NCBI GenBank assembly: GCA_040544425.1
Contig: JBEONO010000001.1
Span: 310,001-374,000 of the forward strand
DNA: 64,000 nucleotides
Direction: 5' to 3'
Source: Solimicrobium sp040544425
Lineage (GTDB): Bacteria > Pseudomonadota > Gammaproteobacteria > Burkholderiales > Burkholderiaceae_D
Positions within the stretch are counted from its first letter, which is position 1. Each line of letters opens with the position of its first letter. Made by a program: the position numbers and the translations under genes. Shown here piece after piece: positions 33,797 through 42,228 of the stretch. The notes under the pieces were generated by a model. It was not told the origin of the DNA. It was given only the letters and a program-made list of their open reading frames with translations, and searched no databases.

Positions 33797-35319
33797 TAAC
33801 GATGTCCACTAATACTCCACAAGATGAAATAAATTCGACCGAGAGCCATGCTGAGAATTCAGCGCCGCGAGATTCGGAAAATACCGGCACTAAAAAAGAT
33901 GGTCAACCCAGAGAGAAAAAGCACGGTGTCCGCGGTCCGCGCATGATGCGCAGAGCCCGCAGTGAGCGTGTCGAACCGGCCGCTGATGCAGGCGACGTAG
34001 CTGTTCAATCGGGTGAGCCTGATCGCACGCCGCCTGTTGTTGATGCCCAGCGTGCGCCCCGACAAAATACTAAAGGGCCAAGAACCAGTCGCGACGACAA
34101 CCAGGTCCGCGGCAATAAGCCCAAGACCGGCCCAAAACAAGGCCAGCGTTCAGCAACAAAACCTGGTGCACCGGCTCCGGACGATGTTTTTTCTTTCGTT
34201 ACCTCTGATGCGTATGACCAAGAGCAGCCAGAGTCGGGTGCGAAGGGTCGTAAGCCAGTCGGCAAGACTGCACAACGCACGCTGACATCGGACGACGATG
34301 CACCGAAGCTGCATAAAGTATTGGCCGAAGCTGGCTTGGGATCGCGGCGCGATATGGAAGACCTGATTGTTGCAGGCCGGGTTTCTGTCAACGGCGAACC
34401 GGCGCATATCGGCCAGCGGATTTTGCCAACCGATTTTGTCCGCATTAATGGCAAACTGATTCAACGTAAAGTAAGTAAAAAACCGCCGCGGATTTTGGTG
34501 TATCACAAGCCAGCCGGACAGATCGTCAGTACCAATGATCCCGAAGGACGCGAATCGGTGTTCTCGAGTTTGCCGACGATGAAAACGGGTAAGTGGTTGG
34601 CCGTTGGTCGTCTGGATTTTAATACCGAAGGCTTGCTGCTGTTCACCACGTCAGGTGATCTGGCGAATCGTTTGATGCACCCGCGTTACGGTATTGAGCG
34701 TGAATATGCGGTGCGTACTTTGGGTACGCTCGAAGAGGGCATGCGTCAGAAATTATTAAGCGGCGTTGAGCTCGATGATGGACTGGCACAATTTTCAAAG
34801 ATCAGCGATGGCGGTGGCGATGGCGTCAACAAGTGGTACCGCGTGGTGATCGGCGAAGGCCGTAATCGCGAAGTGCGCCGCATGTTTGAGGCAGTTGGCC
34901 TCACCGTTTCACGTTTGATCCGCACCCGTTATGGCGTGATGACCTTGCCGCCAAATTTAAAGCGCGGGCGCTGGGAAGAGCTGGAAGAAAATGATGCGCG
35001 CGACCTGTTGAAAATTTGCGGCCTCGAAAAAGAAGCCAAAGTAGGTCGTGAGGGCAGTGATCAATATGTCAAAAATGGACCGGCCGGTCGCCCGCAAGGA
35101 CGAAGTAGTGGAAATGGTAATGTTATTGAAAAATCATCGCGATTTAATAAGCCTGCCGACAGCAACCCCGGTGCAAAAGGAAAACCGCGCAGCCGTCAGC
35201 CGGATCCTATGCAAACCGCATTGGGATTTCCTGCCGCTCCGCGTAAGCACCGCAGTGGCCCGGCAGTAGCGTCAACCCATAATTACCAGGGTATTCCGCG
35301 AAAACGGGCGCGAAGTTAA
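33793..35319 (+). CDS. rluB: 23S rRNA pseudouridine synthase RluB, long form
   Basis: The 508-residue protein has a basic, disordered N-terminal extension (about 1-165), an S4 RNA-binding domain (about 170-235; KLHKVLAEAGLGSRRDMEDL), and the RsuA/RluB-type synthase domain with the catalytic motif GRLDFNTEGL (Asp275), then a basic disordered tail. It makes a pseudouridine in domain V of 23S rRNA, by family knowledge. Translation may start at 33793, overlapping scpB, or at the ATG at 33802 (MSTNTPQ). Confidence 0.92.
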   Translation: MITMSTNTPQDEINSTESHAENSAPRDSENTGTKKDGQPREKKHGVRGPRMMRRARSERVEPAADAGDVAVQSGEPDRTPPVVDAQRAPRQNTKGPRTSRDDNQVRGNKPKTGPKQGQRSATKPGAPAPDDVFSFVTSDAYDQEQPESGAKGRKPVGKTAQRTLTSDDDAPKLHKVLAEAGLGSRRDMEDLIVAGRVSVNGEPAHIGQRILPTDFVRINGKLIQRKVSKKPPRILVYHKPAGQIVSTNDPEGRESVFSSLPTMKTGKWLAVGRLDFNTEGLLLFTTSGDLANRLMHPRYGIEREYAVRTLGTLEEGMRQKLLSGVELDDGLAQFSKISDGGGDGVNKWYRVVIGEGRNREVRRMFEAVGLTVSRLIRTRYGVMTLPPNLKRGRWEELEENDARDLLKICGLEKEAKVGREGSDQYVKNGPAGRPQGRSSGNGNVIEKSSRFNKPADSNPGAKGKPRSRQPDPMQTALGFPAAPRKHRSGPAVASTHNYQGIPRKRARS

Positions 35320-35357
35320 ATAGTTGGCGTTTCCAGCGGAATTGGCGTAGTTTTGCA

Positions 35358-35386
35358 TTGTAACGGTTTGACTTTTCGTTTATAAT
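35358..35386 (+). promoter_or_regulatory. Promoter upstream of rimP-nusA-infB
   Basis: TTGTAA (35358-35363) and a perfect TATAAT (35381-35386) are separated by 17 bases. It starts an approximately 140-base leader that runs through the hairpin at 35437-35460 before rimP. Confidence 0.65.
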
Positions 35387-35436
35387 CCTGCAGTTAAAAA
35401 GCTTTCTAACTTTTTGGTAGAGGCTGCGAAAAGAAG

Positions 35437-35460
35437 ATGGGCTAATGCCCATTTTTTTTT
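35437..35460 (+). terminator. Intrinsic terminator-like attenuator in the rimP leader
   Basis: ATGGGC and GCCCAT pair around TAAT, followed by nine T residues, ending 72 bases before the rimP start. It lies after the leader promoter, so it would stop transcription before the operon unless readthrough occurs. Since NusA is encoded downstream and modulates pausing and termination, autogenous control is plausible. Confidence 0.75.
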
Positions 35461-35531
35461 GCGGATCGACTTCTAACGGTTTTTTGGCGACAGCGCGACT
35501 GCAGTGGGTAGAGTGGCACCAGGAGAATGTG

Positions 35532-36017
35532 TTGAATTTGCGGGTATTAATTGAAAAAACGGTAGGCGGGTTGGGCTATGAGCTGGTTGATATTGAATTG
35601 GCTGCTCGTGGTCTGGTGCGTGTTTTTATTGATTTCACGCCGGAGCAGGCTGATCGCGGTTTGATCACTGTTGAGGACTGTGCGACGGTAAGTCATCAGC
35701 TCAGCCACGTTTTCACTGTTGAAAATATTAATTATGAACGTCTGGAAGTTTCGTCGCCAGGATTGGACCGGCCGCTGACAAAGTTGTCCGACTTCGTGCG
35801 TTTTGTCGATCTGGAAGCGATTATTAAATTGCGTTTGCCAATGCCTGGTACACCCAATCGCAAGACCTACCAGGGCGTCATTCGCATGCCGGCAGGCGAG
35901 AAATTGATGTTGGAATTTGAGCAAAAAGATGGGGCAGCTATGTTGGAATTTACGTTAGCTGATATAGAAAAGGCGCGTTTGGTGCCGCAAGTCGATTTTA
36001 GGAGTCGCAAAGCATGA
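35532..36017 (+). CDS. rimP: Ribosome maturation factor RimP
   Basis: The 161-residue protein shows the RimP pattern GYELVDIELA, RVFIDF, ITVEDCATVSHQLSHVF, YERLEVSSPGLDRPL and the C-terminal Sm-like domain. It is needed for 30S subunit maturation. The start is TTG at 35532, five bases after a strong AGGAGA site; upstream in-frame codons overlap the attenuator and are not family-like. Its stop overlaps the nusA start (ATGA). Confidence 0.92.
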   Translation: MNLRVLIEKTVGGLGYELVDIELAARGLVRVFIDFTPEQADRGLITVEDCATVSHQLSHVFTVENINYERLEVSSPGLDRPLTKLSDFVRFVDLEAIIKLRLPMPGTPNRKTYQGVIRMPAGEKLMLEFEQKDGAAMLEFTLADIEKARLVPQVDFRSRKA

Positions 36018-37570
36018 GTCGCGAAGTATTATTGTTGGTAGATGCCTTGGCACGTGAGAAAAACGTGGACAAGGAAATTGTTTTTGCTGCTCTCGAGCAT
36101 GCTTTGGCGCAGGCGACCAAAAAACGTTATCCAGGTGACGTTGATATTCGCGTCGTGATCGACCGTGAGTCGGGTATTTTTGAATCATTCCGCCGCTGGC
36201 ACGTTGTGCCGGATGACGCCGGTCTGCAATTGCCCGATCAGGAGATTTTGCATTTCGAAGCGATGGAACAATATCCAGACATCGAAGTCGATGAATATAT
36301 CGAAGAAGCAATCGAATCCGTGGAATTTGGCCGTCGTTTTGCGCAGGATGCGAAACAGGTCATGTTGCAACGTGTCCGTGATGCCGAGCGTGAGCAGATT
36401 CTGGCCGACTTCCTTGAGCGCGGTGATTCACTGGTAACCGGCACGATCAAGCGCATGGAGCGCGGTGAAGCAGTTGTTGAGTCTGGCAAGATTGAAGCGC
36501 GCCTGCCTCGCGATCAAATGATTCCGAAAGAAAATCTGCGTATCGGTGATCGGGTTCGTGCCTATATTTTACGCATCGACCGCAATGCCCGCGGCCCGCA
36601 AGTGATTCTGTCGCGTACTGCGCCTGAATTTATTATGAAGCTGTTCGAACTTGAAGTGCCCGAAATCGAGCAAGGTTCGCTGGAAGTGAAATCAGCTGCC
36701 CGCGATCCAGGTGTGCGTGCAAAGATTGCGGTGTACACTCATGATCCACGGATTGATCCAATCGGAACCTGCGTAGGCATGCGCGGTTCGCGTGTTCAGG
36801 CTGTGACAGGCGAGTTGGGCGGCGAACGGGTTGATATCGTATTGTGGTCTGAAGATCCGGCGCAGTTTGTGATTGGTGCTTTGGCACCTGCTAACGTCTC
36901 TTCCATTGTGGTTGACGAAGAAAAGCACGCCATGGACGTGGTAGTTGATGATGAAAATCTGGCGATCGCAATTGGTCGCAGTGGACAGAACGTGCGTTTG
37001 GCTGCAGAGCTGACGGGCTGGCAAATCAATATCATGACTGCTGAGCAGTCAGCGAATAAATCCGAGCAGGAAACATCAGCAATTCGCGCTCTGTTTATGC
37101 AAAAGCTCGACGTGGATCAGGAAGTCGCTGATATTCTGGTTGATGAAGGTTTTGCCAGTCTGGAAGAAATCGCGTATGTGCCGATCAGTGAAATGTTGGA
37201 AATCGAAGCTCTGGATGAAGATACCGTCAATGAGCTGAGAAATCGGGCTCGTGATGCCATTGTCTCTGAAGCGATTGCTTCGGAAGAAGGCGTTGATGGC
37301 GTGGAAGATGCGTTGATCAATTTGCCGGGCATGGATCGTGTCACTGCCGGTAAGCTGGGATTGGCGAATATCAAGACCTTGAACGACTTTGCAAATTTAG
37401 CGTATGACGAATTTGGCGCCGTACTTGCTTTGTCAACAGAACGCGCACGTCACTTGATCAAGAATGAATTTGACGATGTAACGGACGATGAAATGAAACT
37501 CATCGATGCCAAGTACGATGATCGCGCTAAAGCCATTTTGGCCAAAGCGTGGAGTGTCACAGGAAAATAA
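36014..37570 (+). CDS. nusA: Transcription termination/antitermination factor NusA
   Basis: The 518-residue protein has the NusA N-terminal RNA polymerase-binding domain (1-130), S1 (about 135-200; GTIKRMERGEAVVESG), KH1 and KH2 (about 210-345; GTCVGMRGSRVQAV and AIGRSGQNVRLA) and two C-terminal acidic repeats (about 365-495). It controls pausing, termination and antitermination. It is coupled to rimP and precedes infB by 126 bases. Confidence 0.97.
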   Translation: MSREVLLLVDALAREKNVDKEIVFAALEHALAQATKKRYPGDVDIRVVIDRESGIFESFRRWHVVPDDAGLQLPDQEILHFEAMEQYPDIEVDEYIEEAIESVEFGRRFAQDAKQVMLQRVRDAEREQILADFLERGDSLVTGTIKRMERGEAVVESGKIEARLPRDQMIPKENLRIGDRVRAYILRIDRNARGPQVILSRTAPEFIMKLFELEVPEIEQGSLEVKSAARDPGVRAKIAVYTHDPRIDPIGTCVGMRGSRVQAVTGELGGERVDIVLWSEDPAQFVIGALAPANVSSIVVDEEKHAMDVVVDDENLAIAIGRSGQNVRLAAELTGWQINIMTAEQSANKSEQETSAIRALFMQKLDVDQEVADILVDEGFASLEEIAYVPISEMLEIEALDEDTVNELRNRARDAIVSEAIASEEGVDGVEDALINLPGMDRVTAGKLGLANIKTLNDFANLAYDEFGAVLALSTERARHLIKNEFDDVTDDEMKLIDAKYDDRAKAILAKAWSVTGK

Positions 37571-37696
37571 ACAGGTGGTAAGTAAAATTAACGCAGTAAA
37601 GCGCTTGAAAACTGTTGCTGTAATTTTAGTTGATCCTGTTAGTAATGGGTGGCCCCGACGAGTCACCCACCGCGCCACATAGAAAAAGAGGACTGA

Positions 37697-40675
37697 ATGG
37701 CGAGTAATAATGTAGCCCAATTTGCCACGGAGCTTAAGATGTCTGCCGACGTGTTGTTAACGCAATTACGTTCAGCAGGTGTAGAGAAGGGTTCGACCTC
37801 AGATGCTTTGTCTAAAGAAGACAAAGAGCGTCTCCTCGAGCATTTGCGCCGCGCACACGGCGTCGAGGCCGATCGTGATACCAAGAAAATCACCCTGACT
37901 CGTAAAGAGACAACCGAGATTAAACAAGCTGATGCAACCGGAAAGTCACGCACGATCCAGGTAGAAGTCAGAAAAAAACGCACTTTTGTCAAACGTGACG
38001 AATCGCTGCCGGAAATTGATAACTCGATCGCCGTTTCCAAGGCCGCGGAACTGGCAAGGCAGGAAGAAGAAGAGCGTTTGGCTGATGAATTGCGCGCAAA
38101 ACAAGAAGCTGAATTAATCGAAAAGCAAAATCATCTGGCACGCCTTGAAGCTGAAAAAGAGGCGCAGACCAAAGCGCTGAAAGAAGCGGAGTTGGCCGTC
38201 TCAACCGAGGCAGAGTTGGCGGCAATATCAGCCGTAAAACGCGCTGCCGCTCAGGAAGATGCTGCGAAGTTGCAGGCATCCCAGATCGCCAAGAGAAAAC
38301 CGGCTGCAAAGGCTGCCAAGACTGTTGTCGCTGAAGAAGTCGTGCCGACTGCTGAAGACGATAAAAAAGCCGAAGCTGCCCAGGCGGCGCGGGTAGCAGA
38401 AGAAGCTGAAGCAACTCTGCAAAAGAAAGTTGCTGATGGTATCAATGCCGCAAAAGAAGCGACCAAGATCGCCAGTGAGCGTGCAGAAGCGACCGAAAAT
38501 GCGCGCAAGGTAGTGGCTGACGAAGTGGCGCAAATTAAAGCCATGATGAGTACGCAACGCAAAGTGGTCAAGCCGGTTGCTGCGCCAGTCGCTGAACCAG
38601 CTGCTGCATCGGCAGATGGTGCTGCAAAAGCTGCGCCGAAATCTTCTGAAGGCACCTTGCATAAGCCGGCAGAGAAAAAAAATGTAGAGAAAAAAGACGA
38701 GAAAAAGCCGGTAGTGGTCGACAAAAAATCGATCAAATCAGCCAATGTTTCGTCGACCTGGCAAGAAGAATCTGCCAAGAAGAAAGGTCTCAAAACCCGT
38801 GGCAACGTGGCAGCTACACCGAATGGTCGCGATGGTTGGCGCGCAGGTGGTAAGAACTCCCGTCGTGGTTCGCATTCAGACGATCGTGAATCCAATTTTC
38901 AGGCGCCGGTTGAAGCCGTGGTTAAAGATGTCTACGTGCCAGAAACAATTACTGTCGCTGAGCTGGCGCACAAAATGTCCGTGAAGGCTTCTGAAGTCAT
39001 TAAGCAGTTAATGAAGTTGGGACAGATGGTTACCATTAATCAGGTGTTGGATCAGGAAACTGCTTTGATTCTGGTTGAAGAAATGGGCCACAAAGCATTT
39101 GCTGCCAAGCTGGACGATCCAGAGGCAATGTTGACTGATGGCGGCGTGCAGACTGAATATCAAACTTTCCCACGAGCTCCGGTGGTGACGGTGATGGGAC
39201 ACGTCGATCACGGTAAAACCAGTTTGCTGGATTACATTCGTCGCGCCAAAGTGGCTTCTGGCGAGGCCGGCGGGATTACCCAGCATATCGGTGCATATCA
39301 CGTCGAAACACCGCGCGGTATGATTACCTTTCTTGATACACCTGGCCATGAAGCATTTACGGCCATGCGTGCGCGCGGCGCGAAAGCGACCGATATTGTC
39401 ATTCTGGTGGTGGCAGCAGATGACGGCGTGATGCCGCAGACCAAAGAAGCGATTGCCCATGCCAGAGCTGCTGGAGTGCCGCTGGTTGTTGCAGTGAACA
39501 AGATTGACAAGCCGGGCGCAAATCTGGATCGCGTCAAGCAAGAGCTGATAGCGGAAAATGTGTTGCCTGAAGAATATGGCGGGGATTCTCCATTCGTTTC
39601 TGTTTCGGCCAAAACCGGGCAGGGTATCGACGAATTGCTCGAAAACGTTCTGTTGCAGGCTGAAGTGCTGGAATTGAAAGCGGCCAAAGATGCGCCAGCG
39701 CGTGGTCTGGTTGTCGAAGCTCGTCTGGATAAAGGTCGCGGTCCGGTTGCAACTATTCTGGTTCAGTCTGGTACGTTGAAACGTGGTGACGTTGTACTGG
39801 CCGGTTCATCCTATGGACGCGTGCGTGCCATGCTGGATGAAAATGGCGTGTCGATTTCCGAAGCAGGTCCTTCGATACCAGTTGAAATTCAGGGTCTGAT
39901 CGAAGTGCCGAATGCCGGCGAAGAAGTCATGGTCATGGCTGATGAACGCAAGGCGCGTGAAATTGGTCAATTCCGTCAGGGTAAATACCGTGACGTCAAA
40001 CTGGCCAAACAACAGGCTGCGAAACTCGAGAACATGTTTGAGAACATGGGTGAGGGTGAAGTCAAGACCTTGGCTATGATTATCAAAACCGACGTGCAAG
40101 GTTCGCAGGAAGCTCTGGTACATTCCATGGTCAAAATGTCGACCTCCGAAGTGCGCGTGCAGGTTGTTCACGCTGCAGTCGGCGGTATTTCTGAATCCGA
40201 CGTCAATCTGGCAGTCGCATCCAAGGCTGTGATCATCGGCTTTAATACGCGTGCTGATGCGTCAGCGCGTAAATTGGCCGAAGCAAATGGTATTGAAATA
40301 CGTTACTACAATATTATTTACGACGCGGTCGATGATGTGAAAGCGGCATTGTCAGGTATGTTGGCACCGGAAAAACGCGAACATGCTTTGGGTCTGGTCG
40401 AAATTCGTCAAGTCATTACGATCAGCAAAGTCGGTGCGATCGCTGGTTGTTATGTGCTGGAAGGGATTGTCAAACGCGGTGCGTCGATACGTCTGTTGCG
40501 TAGCAACGTGGTGATCTGGACTGGCGAACTGGATTCGTTGAAACGCTTTAAAGATGACGTGAAAGAAGTGAAGTCAGGCTTCGAATGCGGTTTGTCATTG
40601 AAGAATTTCAATGAAATCGAAGTCGGCGATCAATTGGAAGTTTTTGAAGTTCAAGAGGTAGCGCGCAAGCTGTAA
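37697..40675 (+). CDS. infB: Translation initiation factor IF-2
   Basis: The 992-residue protein has an N-terminal IF2N domain (about 1-55), a long Ala/Glu/Lys-rich charged helical region (about 115-335), a second IF2N-type segment near 415-465 (ITVAELAHKMSVKASEVIK), then the G domain with GHVDHGKT at 501-508, DTPGHEAF and NKIDKP, and C1/C2 domains that hold fMet-tRNA. Start ATG has AGAGGA four bases upstream. It delivers initiator tRNA to the ribosome; two genes for that tRNA lie 5 kb upstream. Confidence 0.98.
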   Translation: MASNNVAQFATELKMSADVLLTQLRSAGVEKGSTSDALSKEDKERLLEHLRRAHGVEADRDTKKITLTRKETTEIKQADATGKSRTIQVEVRKKRTFVKRDESLPEIDNSIAVSKAAELARQEEEERLADELRAKQEAELIEKQNHLARLEAEKEAQTKALKEAELAVSTEAELAAISAVKRAAAQEDAAKLQASQIAKRKPAAKAAKTVVAEEVVPTAEDDKKAEAAQAARVAEEAEATLQKKVADGINAAKEATKIASERAEATENARKVVADEVAQIKAMMSTQRKVVKPVAAPVAEPAAASADGAAKAAPKSSEGTLHKPAEKKNVEKKDEKKPVVVDKKSIKSANVSSTWQEESAKKKGLKTRGNVAATPNGRDGWRAGGKNSRRGSHSDDRESNFQAPVEAVVKDVYVPETITVAELAHKMSVKASEVIKQLMKLGQMVTINQVLDQETALILVEEMGHKAFAAKLDDPEAMLTDGGVQTEYQTFPRAPVVTVMGHVDHGKTSLLDYIRRAKVASGEAGGITQHIGAYHVETPRGMITFLDTPGHEAFTAMRARGAKATDIVILVVAADDGVMPQTKEAIAHARAAGVPLVVAVNKIDKPGANLDRVKQELIAENVLPEEYGGDSPFVSVSAKTGQGIDELLENVLLQAEVLELKAAKDAPARGLVVEARLDKGRGPVATILVQSGTLKRGDVVLAGSSYGRVRAMLDENGVSISEAGPSIPVEIQGLIEVPNAGEEVMVMADERKAREIGQFRQGKYRDVKLAKQQAAKLENMFENMGEGEVKTLAMIIKTDVQGSQEALVHSMVKMSTSEVRVQVVHAAVGGISESDVNLAVASKAVIIGFNTRADASARKLAEANGIEIRYYNIIYDAVDDVKAALSGMLAPEKREHALGLVEIRQVITISKVGAIAGCYVLEGIVKRGASIRLLRSNVVIWTGELDSLKRFKDDVKEVKSGFECGLSLKNFNEIEVGDQLEVFEVQEVARKL

Positions 40676-40733
40676 AAAATGCGGCGTTGTCCTTAACGGG
40701 ACGATGCTGCAATACAGTGTTGGGTGAAATAAC

Positions 40734-41156
40734 ATGGCTAAAAACAGCAAATCAATTCCCGGGCGTGGCCTGCGGGTAGCCGATCAAATCCAGCGCGATT
40801 TATCGGTGATTATCAGTGCCGAACTTAAAGATCCCCGGGTTGGAATGGTCACTTTGACCGAGGTTCAAGTTACTCCAGATTATGCGCATGCCAAGGTGTT
40901 CTTTACGACTTTGCGTGATGCGCCGGATCAAATTGCCACCACATTAAATTGTCTCAACAAAGCTGCTGGTTTTTTACGTATGCATTTGGGTAAATGCCTG
41001 CATATTCACACACTGCCTCAGCTGCACTTTATTCATGATACGTCTACGATGAATGGCATCGCCATGTCGAAACTGATCGACCAGGCAATCGCCAGTAATT
41101 CAGCAGAAGACCTGGCGGCAGCGGCCAACATTTCAGAATCTGACGACAAGCAATAA
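40734..41156 (+). CDS. rbfA: Ribosome-binding factor RbfA
   Basis: The 140-residue protein has the single KH-like RbfA fold with RVADQIQRDLSVIISAELKDPR, MVTLTEVQVTPDYAHAKVF and LPQLHFIHDTS. It matures the 16S rRNA 5' end in cold and normal growth. It lies 58 bases after infB and five before truB in the same operon. Confidence 0.96.
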   Translation: MAKNSKSIPGRGLRVADQIQRDLSVIISAELKDPRVGMVTLTEVQVTPDYAHAKVFFTTLRDAPDQIATTLNCLNKAAGFLRMHLGKCLHIHTLPQLHFIHDTSTMNGIAMSKLIDQAIASNSAEDLAAAANISESDDKQ

Positions 41157-41161
41157 TTAAA

Positions 41162-42091
41162 ATGACCCAGGCAAAAAAAAACACACGCGTTGCGTTGAGC
41201 GGCGTGCTGTTGCTGGATAAGCCGGTCGGTTTGTCGAGTAACGATGCCCTGATTCAAACCAAACGATTGCTCAATGCCATGAAGGCTGGTCATACCGGCA
41301 CCCTGGATCCATTTGCCACCGGGCTGCTGCCATTATGTTTTGGTGAAGCGACCAAGTTTTCACACGATTTATTGGAAGCCGATAAAACCTATGAAACGGT
41401 GGTTCATCTGGGTGTGGCTACTGAAACAGGCGACACGGAAGGTGCAATCACAGCGAATTTGCCGGTCGATGTCAGCATTGACCAGATCGGCGCGGTGCTG
41501 GCGCAGTTTCGCGGTCCGATTACACAAATTCCGCCGATGTACTCAGCGCTCAAACGTGATGGAAAACCTTTGTACGAATATGCCCGGGCGGGGATTACCC
41601 TGGAACGGGAAGGCCGCCAGATCACCATTTTCGAATTAACGTTATTGAGCTACCAGGCACCGTTCTTAAGTCTCCGCGTGCGATGTTCAAAAGGTACCTA
41701 TATTCGTGTGCTGGGGGAAGATATCGGGCGCGCCTTGGGATGTGGCGCGCATTTGAATGCACTGCGACGTACCGAGGTGGGCAATTTACAGCTTGCTGAC
41801 GCAGTCACGCTGGAATTAATTCAGAACCTGCAACCTGAACAAAGAATTGGTTTGTTAAAACCGGTAGATGCCTTATTGTCTGCCTTTGAGGCGATTCAGT
41901 TATCGGACGAATTGGCCGACCGGTTTTTGCACGGCCAACGCCTTTCGCTGGAAAAAGAGGGCGTGGAAATCAATCCTGAGCCAGGCCGCAAGCGGGTTTA
42001 TCGTCAAAGCGACAATAAATTGCTGGGATCGGCAATATTGCAGGAGTATCTGGTCTTGGCCCCAGAAAGACTGATTGCCAAGACTGGTTAA
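41162..42091 (+). CDS. truB: tRNA pseudouridine-55 synthase TruB
   Basis: The 309-residue protein has the TruB motifs GVLLLDKPVGLSSN and KAGHTGTLDPFATG with catalytic Asp49, then KTYE, RCSKGTYIRVLGEDIG and a C-terminal PUA-like domain. It isomerises U55 in the T loop of tRNAs. It is the last gene of the infB operon before the gap to typA. Confidence 0.96.
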   Translation: MTQAKKNTRVALSGVLLLDKPVGLSSNDALIQTKRLLNAMKAGHTGTLDPFATGLLPLCFGEATKFSHDLLEADKTYETVVHLGVATETGDTEGAITANLPVDVSIDQIGAVLAQFRGPITQIPPMYSALKRDGKPLYEYARAGITLEREGRQITIFELTLLSYQAPFLSLRVRCSKGTYIRVLGEDIGRALGCGAHLNALRRTEVGNLQLADAVTLELIQNLQPEQRIGLLKPVDALLSAFEAIQLSDELADRFLHGQRLSLEKEGVEINPEPGRKRVYRQSDNKLLGSAILQEYLVLAPERLIAKTG

Positions 42092-42168
42092 AAACGGAGC
42101 AACGTCTATAATCTAACGATTAACGAAATCAAGGCAAGAACAGTTCCAGTTTTTGCAATGCAACATGT

Positions 42169-42174
42169 TATAAT
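42169..42174 (+). promoter_or_regulatory. Candidate -10 box upstream of typA
   Basis: TATAAT lies 55 bases before the typA start in a 137-base gap. No clear -35 box is seen at normal spacing, so it is a weak call. Confidence 0.4.
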
Positions 42175-42228
42175 ACCGGGCTATCTGAAATAACCACCCA
42201 ATTCACCCAAAAGCGTCACACTCTAATC

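Noticed and set aside
37647..37669. GGGTG...CACCC hairpin before infB as a terminator
   Set aside because: The stem is short, the loop long and no T run follows; infB continues the operon directly after it.
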